A stretch of DNA of 64,000 nucleotides from Pseudomonadales bacterium (GTDB lineage: Bacteria > Pseudomonadota > Gammaproteobacteria > Pseudomonadales > Azotimanducaceae), in the NCBI GenBank assembly GCA_016779585.1, contig JADHNI010000006.1, positions 1-64,000 on the forward strand, written 5' to 3'. Under the pieces are notes generated by a model. That model had not been told where the DNA came from. It ran no database searches and saw only the letters and a program-made list of their open reading frames with translations. The translations under genes were made by a program, and so were the position numbers. Positions 17,779-26,693 of this stretch are shown here, piece after piece; the stretch's first letter is position 1; each line of letters begins with the position of its first letter.

Positions 17779-17853
17779 ATGAATTTTCGAGCTTTGGATC
17801 TGAACGCAATCGCAACCGTGGTTACCGCTGCGGCTGCGGCGGCGTGCGTCTAA
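17779..17853 (+). CDS. Alanine-rich leader peptide of the alaC-hom operon (24 residues)
   Basis: ATG 17779 to TAA 17851 encodes 24 residues, nine of them alanine. The C-terminal half reads AIATVVTAAAAAACV, with six consecutive alanine codons (GCT GCG GCT GCG GCG GCG) two codons before the final one. Two threonine and three valine codons are also present. A perfect terminator begins 14 bases after the stop codon. The first structural gene, alaC, makes alanine by transamination, so the run of alanine codons fits a ribosome-mediated attenuator sensing charged tRNA-Ala. There is no Shine-Dalgarno site (GTCGCCCC precedes ATG), consistent with leaderless translation. Existence as a translated peptide is inferred. 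Confidence 0.8.
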   Translation: MNFRALDLNAIATVVTAAAAAACV

Positions 17854-17862
17854 ATCCCGATT

Positions 17863-17883
17863 GGAGTGCCGGGCCTGCACTCT
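17863..17883 (+). promoter_or_regulatory. Candidate antiterminator hairpin in the alaC leader
   Basis: GGAGTGC (17863-17869, last six pairs Watson-Crick) can pair with GCACTCT (17877-17883) around the loop CGGGCCT. This uses the same GCAC (17877-17880) that the terminator stem needs, so the two structures exclude each other. The alanine codons also contain CGGC (17840-17843), which can pair with GCCG (17868-17871). Together these give the three alternative pairings of a classical attenuator. Read by eye only. Confidence 0.5.
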
Positions 17884-17905
17884 GGTGCAGGCCCGGCTTT
17901 TTTTT
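17868..17905 (+). terminator. Attenuator terminator upstream of alaC
   Basis: GCCGGGCCTGCAC (17868-17880) and GTGCAGGCCCGGC (17885-17897) form a perfect 13-bp GC-rich stem with the 4-nt loop TCTG, followed directly by eight Ts (17898-17905). It lies between the leader peptide and alaC, not at an operon end, which indicates regulated termination. Confidence 0.93.
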
Positions 17906-17973
17906 GGGTGGCCGTTGGCCACCTGGCTGAGGACTCTTTTTTGGGTGGCCGTTGGCCGCTCGCTGAGGGCTCC
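17906..17973 (+). repeat. Two tandem 37-bp repeats between attenuator and alaC
   Basis: GGGTGGCCGTTGGCC starts at 17906 and again at 17943, each followed by a related CTGAGG-CTC tail and a T-run. In the first copy GGTGGCC and GGCCACC form a 7-bp hairpin with loop GTT. In the second copy the hairpin is broken by substitutions. It looks like a recent tandem duplication in the 5' leader of alaC; its function is unknown. Confidence 0.7.
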
Positions 17974-18007
17974 TTTATGCCCAACAAATAACTGGCGAAT
18001 TTAGAAA

Positions 18008-19195
18008 ATGGACGATTTTCCGCGAATCAAGCGACTACCCCCCTACATCTTCAGCATTACTGACCAGCTGAAGAGGGAAGCGCGAGCGCGAGGGGAAGAC
18101 ATTATCGATTTCGGCATGGGTAACCCCGACCAGCCTACACCCCAGCATATTGTCGACAAGCTGGTCGAAACCGTGGAACGTGGTGATACCCACAGGTACT
18201 CGCAGTCGAAAGGTATCCCCAGGCTGCGACGCGCTATCTGCAACTGGTACAAGAACAAGTTCGATGTTGACCTGGATCCGGAAACCGAGGCTATTGTGAC
18301 CCTCGGCTCCAAGGAAGGGATTGCTCACCTTGCGATGGCTGTACTGGGGCCGGGTGACGCGGTGCTGGTGCCAAACCCTTCTTACCCGGTGCACCCCTAT
18401 GGTTTCGTTATCGCAGACGCAGACGTGCGTCATGTACCTCTCACCAAGGAACTGGATTTCTTTGATGAACTCGAACATGCCATTGTTAACTCATGGCCCA
18501 AGCCGAAAGTCCTGGTGGTGAACTTTCCTGGAAACCCCACCACCGAATGTGTTGAGCTGGATTTCTTCGAGAAGCTGATCGCCATCGCCAAGGAACACGA
18601 AATCTGGGTGGTGCAGGACCTTGCCTATGCTGACCTGGTGTTTGATGGCTATGAGGTGCCCAGCATCCTGCAGGTGCCGGGTGCAAAAGATATTGCGGTT
18701 GAGTTCTTCACCATGTCAAAGAGCTACAACATGCCTGGCTGGCGAGTCGGGTTCTGTGTTGGCAACCCGACGTTGGTTGGTGCGCTCGCCCGGATCAAGT
18801 CCTACCTGGACTACGGCACTTTCACACCCATCCAGGTTGCGGCCATTGCTGCGCTGGAAGGTGACCAGACCTGCGTCGAGGAAATTCGGGAGATGTATCG
18901 CAAGCGACGTGATGTGCTGTGTGATGGCCTGAATGCCATTGGCTGGGAGGTAACACCACCCAAGGCAACCATGTTTGTCTGGGCGAAGATCCCTCCGCAG
19001 TTTGAAAACATGGGTTCACTGGAGTTCAGCAAACACCTGCTGAAAGAGGCCAAGGTAGCCGTCTCACCAGGCATTGGTTTTGGCCAGTACGGTGATGATC
19101 ACGTGCGTTTCGCATTGATCGAAAACGAACACCGGACACGACAGGCACTGCGTGGTATTCGTAAAATGTTCAAGAATTATTCCGAAGGGAGCTGA
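18008..19195 (+). CDS. alaC: Alanine-forming aminotransferase (AlaC type)
   Basis: The 395-residue class I PLP aminotransferase resembles E. coli AlaC, the glutamate-pyruvate transaminase. Motifs are [12 protein letters not shown] near residue 36, [10 protein letters not shown] near 123, NFPGNPTTE near 175, [11 protein letters not shown] near 205 and the PLP-lysine segment [15 protein letters not shown] near 238. It lies behind an alanine-rich attenuator and two bases before hom, so alanine synthesis and homoserine formation appear co-regulated. Close relatives are sometimes annotated as other aminotransferases; AlaC is favoured by sequence and by the leader. Confidence 0.88.
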   Translation: MDDFPRIKRLPPYIFSITDQLKREARARGEDIIDFGMGNPDQPTPQHIVDKLVETVERGDTHRYSQSKGIPRLRRAICNWYKNKFDVDLDPETEAIVTLGSKEGIAHLAMAVLGPGDAVLVPNPSYPVHPYGFVIADADVRHVPLTKELDFFDELEHAIVNSWPKPKVLVVNFPGNPTTECVELDFFEKLIAIAKEHEIWVVQDLAYADLVFDGYEVPSILQVPGAKDIAVEFFTMSKSYNMPGWRVGFCVGNPTLVGALARIKSYLDYGTFTPIQVAAIAALEGDQTCVEEIREMYRKRRDVLCDGLNAIGWEVTPPKATMFVWAKIPPQFENMGSLEFSKHLLKEAKVAVSPGIGFGQYGDDHVRFALIENEHRTRQALRGIRKMFKNYSEGS

Positions 19196-19197
19196 TT

Positions 19198-20466
19198 GTG
19201 CGAGTAGGCATCTGTGGCCTGGGAACTGTTGGGTCGGGGCTGTTCAATCTGTTTGCGACCAACCACGATGAGATTGGTCGCAAGACAAAAGATGCACCGC
19301 AACTGGTTCAGGTAGGTTGTCGCCGCGATCACCCGGACTGTGACCTGTCTTCGGTTGATGTGACGCGCGACGTTTTTGAGGTCGCCAGAAATCCTGGCAT
19401 CGATGTGCTGGTTGAGTTGATTGGCGGAACCGATACCGCGAAGGATCTGGTCCTTGGAGCGATCAATCACGGCAAACATATCGTTACCGCGAACAAGGCG
19501 CTGATTGCACTGCATGGGGATGAAGTGTTTGCAGCCGCGGAAAAAAAGGGTGTTTCTGTACGCTACGAGGCTTCGATCGCCGGTGGTATCCCTGTCGTCA
19601 AAGCTATTCGTGAAGGCCTGGCTGGTAACCGCATCGATTGGGTAGCTGGCATGATCAACGGCACGACCAATTTTATCCTGACTGAGATGTCTCGACCGGG
19701 CAGCAATCGATCCTTTGATGATGTCCTGAAAGAAGCCCAGGACCTGGGCTATGCCGAGGCAGATCCAACTTTTGATGTTGAAGGTATTGACGCAGCCCAC
19801 AAGCTGACCATCCTGGCGTCAATTGCTTTCGGGATTCCATTGCGATTTGACGCCATGTATACAGAAGGGATCTCCAGGATTACGTCAGACGACATTCTTT
19901 TTGCTGCTGAACTTGGATACTGCATCAAGCACCTGGGCGTTGCGCGTCGCAGTGGCAGGGACGTGGAGCTACGGGTACATCCGACCCTGATCGCCAACGA
20001 CCAGATGCTAGCCCAGGTGAATGGTGTAATGAACTCGGTCATGGTTGGCAGTGATGCAGCAGGTGCAACCATGTACTACGGAGCAGGAGCCGGTGCGGGA
20101 CCCACTGCGTCAGCTGTGATGGCGGACATCATTGATACCGTTCGTGGAACACAGGTACCTAACCTCGGTTTCAACGATTTGTCTGAGCCCAACTTTACGC
20201 CGATATCTTCCATCAGCTCCTCCTACTACCTGAGATTAGGCGTGGAAGACAAAGCCGGTGTGATGGCTAATGTGTCAACTGTGCTGAGTAACCATGGGGT
20301 CAGCATTGAAGCATTGATCCAAAAAGATGCGAGAGTTCGCGATGCGCAGATCGTCATTCTGACTGACGAGGTTGTAGAGTCAAAAATTGATGCTGCGATC
20401 AGTGAGCTCGAATCCCTAGATGCAGTCACATCTTCAGTTTCTCGTATCCGGGTTGCGAGCCTCTAA
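19198..20466 (+). CDS. hom: Homoserine dehydrogenase
   Basis: The 422-residue monofunctional enzyme reduces aspartate semialdehyde to homoserine for threonine, methionine and isoleucine. It has an N-terminal NAD(P) fold (GICGLGTVGSGLFNLF), the TANKALIALHG segment near 100, the catalytic core GGIPVVKAIREGLAGN and MINGTTNFILTEM near 150, and a C-terminal ACT domain (YYLRLGVEDKAGVMANVSTVLSNHGVSIEALIQ) for feedback by threonine. The GTG start is two bases after alaC. thrC, often next to hom, is absent here; recJ follows instead. Confidence 0.96.
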   Translation: MRVGICGLGTVGSGLFNLFATNHDEIGRKTKDAPQLVQVGCRRDHPDCDLSSVDVTRDVFEVARNPGIDVLVELIGGTDTAKDLVLGAINHGKHIVTANKALIALHGDEVFAAAEKKGVSVRYEASIAGGIPVVKAIREGLAGNRIDWVAGMINGTTNFILTEMSRPGSNRSFDDVLKEAQDLGYAEADPTFDVEGIDAAHKLTILASIAFGIPLRFDAMYTEGISRITSDDILFAAELGYCIKHLGVARRSGRDVELRVHPTLIANDQMLAQVNGVMNSVMVGSDAAGATMYYGAGAGAGPTASAVMADIIDTVRGTQVPNLGFNDLSEPNFTPISSISSSYYLRLGVEDKAGVMANVSTVLSNHGVSIEALIQKDARVRDAQIVILTDEVVESKIDAAISELESLDAVTSSVSRIRVASL

Positions 20467-20474
20467 CGAAACCG

Positions 20475-22154
20475 ATGAAAAAGCGCATTGTCCGTCGTGA
20501 AAGTCCGGGTGACCCGGACTTTTCGGCGCCTCTGCTCGCTCGTGTACTCGCAGCTCGCGGTGTGCACTCTGAAGACGACCTTGATCATTCCCTGGGTGGT
20601 TTGCTGCCGCCAGACCTGAAAGGTATTGATGCAGCAGCAGACATTCTGGTGCGCGCGGTGATGGATAACGAGTCCATCCTTATCGTTGGCGATTTTGACG
20701 CTGATGGAGCCACAAGCTGTGCGCTCATGGTGACGGCACTGAAGACCATGGGTGCCGGGAAGGTTAACTACCTAGTGCCCGATCGATTCAGATTCGGCTA
20801 TGGCCTGACTCCTGAAATTGTTGAGGTTGCGAGGGATTTCCAGCCGGAGGTTCTGGTTACCGTGGATAATGGCATCGCCAGTATTGACGGTGTAGCGCGT
20901 GCCAACCAGCTGGGTATGACGGTGGTCGTCACTGATCATCATCTTCCAGGCACCCAGCTGCCCGACGCCGGGGCTATTGTTAACCCGAACCAGCCTGGTT
21001 GTTCTTTCGCCAGTAAATCCCTTGCAGGAGTCGGTGTGTCGTTTTACCTGCTCAGCGTGGTTCGCCGAATGCTGCGTGACCAGGGCTGGTTTGAATCCAG
21101 GGATGAACTCAATCTGGCGGATTTCCTTGACCTGGTTGCCCTTGGCACCATCGCTGATGTGGTGCCCATGGACCAGAACAATCGCCGCCTTGTGTCTGAG
21201 GGTTTGAAAAGAATCCGTTCGGGCCGGATCAGGCCTGGATTACTTGCCATGCTCAGGGTTTCCGGTGTTGATCCGAGGTTTGTCACCAGTCGGGACCTGG
21301 CATTTTCGATTGCGCCGCGGCTCAATGCAGCGGGCAGGTTACAGGATATGACGATTGGTATTGAGTGCCTCATGGCTGTTGGTGAACGGGCGCAGGAGCT
21401 GGCTGAGCATCTTGATGCCCTGAACAAGGAACGTCGTGAAATCGAAAGCGACATGCGCGACAAGGCGATGTCTGTACTCGCCGGTATTTCTGTCGACAAT
21501 GCGGCTGCCGCGGGTATCTGTCTGTATGACGAAGCATGGCACCAGGGTGTCGTTGGAATCGTTGCCTCCCGGATCAAGGAAAAGTCTCAGAGGCCTGTCA
21601 TTGCTTTTGCCGATGCAGGCAACGGCGAATTGAAGGGCTCCGGGCGATCAGTACAGGGTTTTCACATGCGTGATGGCCTGGATGCTATTGCTACCCGGCA
21701 TCCTGGATTACTGAACAAGTTTGGAGGACATGCCATGGCTGCGGGCCTCAGCCTCCGCCAGGAACACTATGCACGTTTTACCGAGGCGTTTGATGACGAG
21801 CTGCGGCGCGTGCTCGGTGAAGCACCGATTGAACAGGTTGCAATATCAGACGGCCAGGTCACTGAGCCCGTCACGGTTGGTCTGGCCCGGCAGCTGGAAT
21901 CGGCGGCACCCTGGGGTCAGGGATTTCCTGAACCGGAATTTGACGGTCGATTTGAGATTCTGGAACAACGACTGGTCGGGGAGCGACACCTGAAACTCCT
22001 GCTGCAACCTGAAGCAGGTGGGCCTGTGGATGCCATCTGTTTCAATCACCCTTTCCTTGTGGAAGGGCGTTACATCGATTGCGCCTTTCGAATAGAGGTG
22101 AACCGTTATCGAGGGTCTGAAAAACCGCAGTTGCTGGTGACGCTCATTCTCTAA
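20475..22154 (+). CDS. recJ: Single-stranded-DNA exonuclease RecJ
   Basis: The 559-residue DHH-family 5'-3' exonuclease acts in RecF-pathway recombination and mismatch repair. It shows motif I ILIVGDFDADGATSCALM near 68, VTVDNGIAS near 128, the DHH triad VVTDHHLPG near 152, SIAPRLNAAGRL near 277 and the DHHA1 part (GSGRSVQGFHMRDGLDAI, FGGHAMAAGLSL near 400-425). A C-terminal OB domain follows. ATG 20475 lies 8 bp after hom. Confidence 0.97.
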   Translation: MKKRIVRRESPGDPDFSAPLLARVLAARGVHSEDDLDHSLGGLLPPDLKGIDAAADILVRAVMDNESILIVGDFDADGATSCALMVTALKTMGAGKVNYLVPDRFRFGYGLTPEIVEVARDFQPEVLVTVDNGIASIDGVARANQLGMTVVVTDHHLPGTQLPDAGAIVNPNQPGCSFASKSLAGVGVSFYLLSVVRRMLRDQGWFESRDELNLADFLDLVALGTIADVVPMDQNNRRLVSEGLKRIRSGRIRPGLLAMLRVSGVDPRFVTSRDLAFSIAPRLNAAGRLQDMTIGIECLMAVGERAQELAEHLDALNKERREIESDMRDKAMSVLAGISVDNAAAAGICLYDEAWHQGVVGIVASRIKEKSQRPVIAFADAGNGELKGSGRSVQGFHMRDGLDAIATRHPGLLNKFGGHAMAAGLSLRQEHYARFTEAFDDELRRVLGEAPIEQVAISDGQVTEPVTVGLARQLESAAPWGQGFPEPEFDGRFEILEQRLVGERHLKLLLQPEAGGPVDAICFNHPFLVEGRYIDCAFRIEVNRYRGSEKPQLLVTLIL

Positions 22155-22165
22155 ACATATACAAT
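22137..22165 (+). promoter_or_regulatory. Possible sigma-70 promoter for prfB-lysS
   Basis: GTGACG (22137-22142) and TACAAT (22160-22165) are spaced 17 bp apart, immediately after recJ and about 44 bp before the prfB start. The -35 box overlaps the end of recJ. It is plausible but only moderately close to consensus. Confidence 0.5.
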
Positions 22166-22208
22166 GCCGCGTCCAATATTCACTGCAAAAAAAAGCAGCA
22201 AAACCAAT

Positions 22209-23307
22209 ATGTTAGAAACCAACGCCATTCACAGCCGAATCAAGGACCTCAGGGAACGCACGGAAGTGCTCAGGGGGTATCTTTGACTATGAAAATCGTA
22301 AGGAACGACTGGCTGAAGTAGAACTGGAGCTGGCTGACAACAAGATCTGGGATGACCCCGAGTACGCCCAGAAGCTGGGGAAAGAGCGCTCCACGCTGGA
22401 AAATGTTGTCCACACGATTGACAGGCTGGACTCAGGACTTGGCGATATTGAAGACCTGGTAGAGCTGGCAGCCGAGGAACAGGATGAATCCCTGCTGGAA
22501 GAATCCGTGCTGGATCTCGACCAGATGGAAAGCCGGCTGCAGGGCCTGGAGTTCCGCCGCATGTTCTCCGGTGAAATGGATCCCAACGCTGCCTATCTGG
22601 ATATTCAGGCAGGTTCCGGCGGTACCGAGGCCCAGGACTGGGCAGAGATGCTGCTCCGCATGTACCTGCGCTGGGGTGAAAGCCACGGCTTTAAAACCGA
22701 AATCATGGAAGTCTCTGACGGTGATGTTGCAGGCATCAAGGGTGCAACCATTCATTTCGAAGGTGAGTATGCTTTCGGCTGGCTCAGAACCGAAACCGGT
22801 GTTCACAGGCTGGTCAGGAAGTCACCGTTTGACTCCGGTAATCGACGGCACACGTCGTTTGCTTCAGTGTTCGTCTCACCGGAACTCGATGATGATATCG
22901 ATATTGACCTGGATATGTCGGATGTCCGTGTTGATACCTATCGCGCAAGCGGTGCCGGAGGGCAGCACGTCAACAAGACTGATTCCGCGATCCGCCTGAC
23001 GCATGAGCCCAGCGGCATCGTTGTTCAGTGCCAGAAAGAGCGTTCCCAGCACAAGAACAAGGACCAGGCGATCAAGCAGTTGAAAGCAAAGTTGTACGAA
23101 CTGGAAGAACAGAAACGCCGGGCCGAAATGCAGGAAATTGAAGAAAACAAATCTGATATCAGCTGGGGCAGCCAGATTCGTTCCTACGTACTGGACTCAG
23201 CGCGCATCAAGGATCTCAGAACCAATGTGGAAACCAGCAGCACCCAGGCTGTGCTCGATGGTGACCTCGATCCCTTTATTGAAGCCAGTTTGAAGATGGG
23301 CTTGTGA
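22209..23307 (+). CDS. prfB: Peptide chain release factor 2 with programmed +1 frameshift
   Basis: The gene is read as 22209-22283 joined to 22285-23307, giving 365 residues, the same length as E. coli RF2. The first 25 codons end at CTT followed by an in-frame TGA; slipping +1 continues as [14 protein letters not shown]2 features are the SPF anticodon-like tripeptide in [12 protein letters not shown] and the GGQ catalytic motif in [23 protein letters not shown]. It terminates at UGA and UAA and senses its own level at the internal UGA. lysS begins one base after the stop, a common pairing. Confidence 0.97.
22272..22287 (+). promoter_or_regulatory. RF2 programmed frameshift site
   Basis: AGGGGG (22272-22277) acts as an internal Shine-Dalgarno three bases before CTT TGA C (22281-22287). 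The 16-base site is the same as in E. coli prfB. Low RF2 leaves UGA unread and promotes the +1 slip. Confidence 0.97.
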
Positions 23308-23308
23308 C

Positions 23309-24811
23309 ATGACAGAAGACAACAACGAACAACAGGACGAAAACGAGATCATTCGGCTGCGCCGTGAGAAGCTCTCCGCGATCCGGGAAAAGGGTATCGC
23401 CTTCCCGAACGATTTCAGGCGCCAGCACCTTGCTGAAGAACTGCACGAGCTCTACGGCGAGCAGAGCAAGGAAGAACTCGAGGGTGCAGATGCCACAACC
23501 TCTATTGCCGGTCGCGTGGTATTGAAGCGCCTCATGGGCAAAGCCAGCTTCCTTACTGTCCAGGATGTCTCCGGTCGCATCCAGCTTTACGTGACGCTGA
23601 ACGCTCTTGGTGAAGATGCTTACGAGGAATACAAGCACTGGGATATCGGTGACATCATTGCAGCCGATGGCTCCATGATGAAGACCAACAAGGGTGAACT
23701 GACGGTTAACGTGTCCAGCATTCGCCTGCTGACAAAGTCACTGCGCCCCTTGCCTGAAAAACATGCCGGCCTGACAGATACGGAAACCCGCTATCGCCAA
23801 CGCTACCTTGACCTGATCATGAATGAGGAAAGCCGTGATCTGTTCCGCAAGCGTTCGGCTATTGTTGATGGTATTCGTCGCTTCCTGATCGATCGCGACT
23901 TCATGGAAGTGGAAACACCCATGATGCTGAACACCCCGGGTGGGGCGACAGCTTCCCCTTTCATTACGCATTATAACTCGCTCGGTATTGACATGTTCCT
24001 GCGCGTTGCCCCGGAGCTGAACCTTAAGCGGCTTGTGGTAGGGGGTTTTGAGAAGGTCTTTGAGATCAACCGGAACTTCCGTAACGAGGGTATGTCCACG
24101 AAGCACAGCCCGGAATTCACGATGCTTGAATTCTACTGGGCTTACGCTGATTACAACGACCTGATGGATATGACCGAGGAGATGTTCCGGGACCTGGCCA
24201 CCAACGTCCTTGGCACCACCGAAATCAAGTTTGAGAATGTGACCATTGACCTGGCCAAACCTTTTGCGCGCAAGACGATGCAGCAGGCTATCTGTGAGTT
24301 TAATGATCATGTCAGCCCCGATGACTTGAATGATATCGTTCGGGCCAAAGCGCTCGCGAAGAAGTCCGGCATTGAGGTCAACGATGCCTGGGGACTTGGC
24401 AAAATTGTCATGGAGCTGTTTGAGGCGCTGGTTGAAGACCGGATACAGATGCCGATGTTTATCACCCAGCACCCGACAGAGGTGTCGCCGCTGGCGCGCC
24501 GAAACGATGACGAGCCGGACATCACCGATCGATTTGAACTGTTCATTATGGGCAAGGAAATCGCTAACGGATTCTCCGAGTTGAATGACGCGGAAGACCA
24601 GGCGTCCCGATTCCATGACCAGGTTGCAGCGAAAGAAGCTGGTGACGACGAGGCCATGCATTTCGACGACGACTACATCACGGCACTGGAATACGGATTG
24701 CCACCCACTGCGGGCCAGGGCCTGGGTATTGATCGCCTGGTTATGCTGTTTACGGATTCGCCATCGATCAGGGATGTAGTGCTGTTCCCGCATATGCGTC
24801 CCAGAGGTTGA
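23309..24811 (+). CDS. lysS: Lysyl-tRNA synthetase (class II)
   Basis: The 500-residue class II enzyme charges tRNA-Lys. It has an N-terminal OB-fold anticodon domain ([23 protein letters not shown]...IQLY) followed by class II motif 1 ([21 protein letters not shown]), motif 2 ([23 protein letters not shown]) and motif 3 ([11 protein letters not shown]). The start [26 protein letters not shown] resembles E. coli LysS. It is cotranscribed with prfB. Confidence 0.98.
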   Translation: MTEDNNEQQDENEIIRLRREKLSAIREKGIAFPNDFRRQHLAEELHELYGEQSKEELEGADATTSIAGRVVLKRLMGKASFLTVQDVSGRIQLYVTLNALGEDAYEEYKHWDIGDIIAADGSMMKTNKGELTVNVSSIRLLTKSLRPLPEKHAGLTDTETRYRQRYLDLIMNEESRDLFRKRSAIVDGIRRFLIDRDFMEVETPMMLNTPGGATASPFITHYNSLGIDMFLRVAPELNLKRLVVGGFEKVFEINRNFRNEGMSTKHSPEFTMLEFYWAYADYNDLMDMTEEMFRDLATNVLGTTEIKFENVTIDLAKPFARKTMQQAICEFNDHVSPDDLNDIVRAKALAKKSGIEVNDAWGLGKIVMELFEALVEDRIQMPMFITQHPTEVSPLARRNDDEPDITDRFELFIMGKEIANGFSELNDAEDQASRFHDQVAAKEAGDDEAMHFDDDYITALEYGLPPTAGQGLGIDRLVMLFTDSPSIRDVVLFPHMRPRG

Positions 24812-24850
24812 GGGAAAGGGTTTTGAAGGAAAAAGTCCTGAAGGAAGGGG

Positions 24851-25564
24851 ATGGCTGAAGTTTCCCAGAAGGTGCAGCTGGAACCTGGCTGGCTTGACCA
24901 GCTGGAGTCGGAGTTTTCCGAACCTTACATGCAGGCCCTGAGGCAGTTCCTGGTCCAGGAGAAGTCGAAAGGCAGTGTGATTTACCCCGCCGGCGGCGAA
25001 TACTTCAACGCGCTCAACACAACACCGTTTGAAAAGGTCAAGGTTGTGATACTCGGTCAGGATCCCTATCACGGTCCCGGTCAGGCTCATGGCCTGTGTT
25101 TCTCTGTCCGGGAAGGTGTCGCGCCACCACCATCACTGGTTAATATCTTCAAGGAGATCCAGTCAGATCTCGGGTTTCCGCCTTCGGATTTTGAACACGG
25201 TTGCCTCGAGCACTGGGCGCAGCAGGGCGTGTTGCTGCTAAACAGTGTGCTCACCGTTGAGCGGCACAAGGCGGCTTCACACCAGGGCAAAGGCTGGGAG
25301 CAGTTCACCGACAGGGTTATTGAGAAGCTGTCCGCACGCGAAAAACCTTGCGTGTTTCTATTGTGGGGCAGCTATGCACAAAAAAAAGGTGCCGTGATCG
25401 ACAGTACCAGGCATCGGGTTTTTAGGGCGCCACATCCATCACCGCTGTCTGCACATCGTGGTTTTTTCGGTTGCAAACATTTTTCAGCCTGCAATGAAGC
25501 GCTTGTAGCGATGGGTGAGTCACCCATCGACTGGCGCGTTCGAGATTCGAGTACAAAAGGATAG
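24851..25564 (+). CDS. ung: Uracil-DNA glycosylase
   Basis: The 237-residue family 1 UDG removes uracil from DNA to start base excision repair. The water-activating loop is [17 protein letters not shown] (catalytic Asp within), the uracil-binding strand is [11 protein letters not shown], and the DNA-intercalation/His loop is [17 protein letters not shown] 24851 was chosen for position and length. It is separated from lysS by 39 bp and ends two bases before the next start. Confidence 0.97.
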   Translation: MAEVSQKVQLEPGWLDQLESEFSEPYMQALRQFLVQEKSKGSVIYPAGGEYFNALNTTPFEKVKVVILGQDPYHGPGQAHGLCFSVREGVAPPPSLVNIFKEIQSDLGFPPSDFEHGCLEHWAQQGVLLLNSVLTVERHKAASHQGKGWEQFTDRVIEKLSAREKPCVFLLWGSYAQKKGAVIDSTRHRVFRAPHPSPLSAHRGFFGCKHFSACNEALVAMGESPIDWRVRDSSTKG

Positions 25565-25565
25565 G

Positions 25566-26687
25566 ATGCCCATGGAAGACCTGGTCACATTTGAAACCCT
25601 GGGGGAAAGATCCGGGATTGGTGTTGTGCGCCTGGTGCGCGAGAAACCGCTGAACAGTCTTTTGCTCGAAACTATCGAGCTGCTTTCGGACCGGATTTAT
25701 ACATGGCTCGAAGATGACAGCATCAACTGCATTATTCTCGATTCCTCCAGTGATCGAGCGTTTTGTGCCGGAGCAGACATTACCGCGCTTTATCACAACA
25801 TCAGGGAATCTGACGGGCCGAGTGCCTATGCTGACAATTTCTTCCTGCATGAGTACCGCCTGGATCATGCCCTGCATACTGCGCGCAAGCCGATCGTTGC
25901 CTGGGGTAATGGTATTGTCATGGGTGGAGGCCTTGGTCTGCTGGGTGGCTGTTCCCATCGAATTGGCACGCCGACCACGCGCATTGCGATGCCGGAGATT
26001 ACCATTGGCCTCTTCCCGGATGCCGGTGGCACCTCCTTCCTGTCGCAGCTACCCGATGGCCTGGGTTACTATGCCGGACTGACCGGCTGCCAACTCTCAG
26101 CCGCGGATGCACTTGGTCTTGGTCTGCTTGATGTCGTGGTTGATGCTGAAGCCAAAGATAAAATATTTGCATCGCTTGCAGAACCACGGTTCTCGGGCGA
26201 TGCGGACAGGGATCGCGAACAGGTAACCGGCGTCCTTGAAACCTTCACTAGTAATGAGCCTTTAGTCGAACAGTTGCTTGAGCACCGAGCGATCATCAAG
26301 GAGATGATTTCTGCCTGTGAATCCAGCGACGATTTTCTTGCGACCTTTGAAGACAGGCTCGAGAAGCTGCCGGCTGATGAATGGCTTGCAGGGGCAGCAG
26401 CGACTTATAGGAGTGGTTCTCCCCTGACTGCCAGAATCTTTGTTGAGCAGATGACAAGGGCCAGGGGCATGACGCTGGAAGACATGTTCAGGATGGAGCT
26501 GATGATTGCGTACCGTTGTTCCCGTGGTCCCGAATTTCCCGAGGGTGTGCGAGCCCTTCTGGTTGATAAAGACAGGAATCCTCAGTGGCAGTACTCAAGT
26601 CATGCCGAAGTGCCGCAGGAGATTGTGGAAGAACATTTCAGGCCGTCCTGGGAAGGCGCTCATCCGCTTGCAGACCTCGGTGCCTAG
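25566..26687 (+). CDS. 3-hydroxyisobutyryl-CoA hydrolase (crotonase superfamily)
   Basis: A 373-residue crotonase-fold protein. The oxyanion-hole segments AFCAGADI near residue 62 and NGIVMGGGLGLLG near 115, plus MPEITIGLFPDAGGTSFLSQL near 145, keep the Glu and Asp that serve catalysis in HIBYL-CoA hydrolases of valine breakdown. Length and the long C-terminal part also fit this subgroup rather than a short enoyl-CoA hydratase. Other branched-chain degradation genes are not nearby, so the substrate is inferred. ATG 25566 (after AAGGATAGG) was taken; ATG 25572 is equally possible. Confidence 0.8.
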   Translation: MPMEDLVTFETLGERSGIGVVRLVREKPLNSLLLETIELLSDRIYTWLEDDSINCIILDSSSDRAFCAGADITALYHNIRESDGPSAYADNFFLHEYRLDHALHTARKPIVAWGNGIVMGGGLGLLGGCSHRIGTPTTRIAMPEITIGLFPDAGGTSFLSQLPDGLGYYAGLTGCQLSAADALGLGLLDVVVDAEAKDKIFASLAEPRFSGDADRDREQVTGVLETFTSNEPLVEQLLEHRAIIKEMISACESSDDFLATFEDRLEKLPADEWLAGAAATYRSGSPLTARIFVEQMTRARGMTLEDMFRMELMIAYRCSRGPEFPEGVRALLVDKDRNPQWQYSSHAEVPQEIVEEHFRPSWEGAHPLADLGA

Positions 26688-26693
26688 AAAAGC

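Noticed and set aside
17868-17905. Hairpin and T-run read simply as the terminator of the MFS gene
   Set aside because: A promoter and the alanine-rich frame lie between the MFS stop and the hairpin, and alaC follows in the same direction, so regulated attenuation explains it better. It may still end MFS transcripts.
23738-25090. 450-residue open frame antisense to lysS and ung
   Set aside because: It spans two well-supported genes on the other strand and shows no family motifs.
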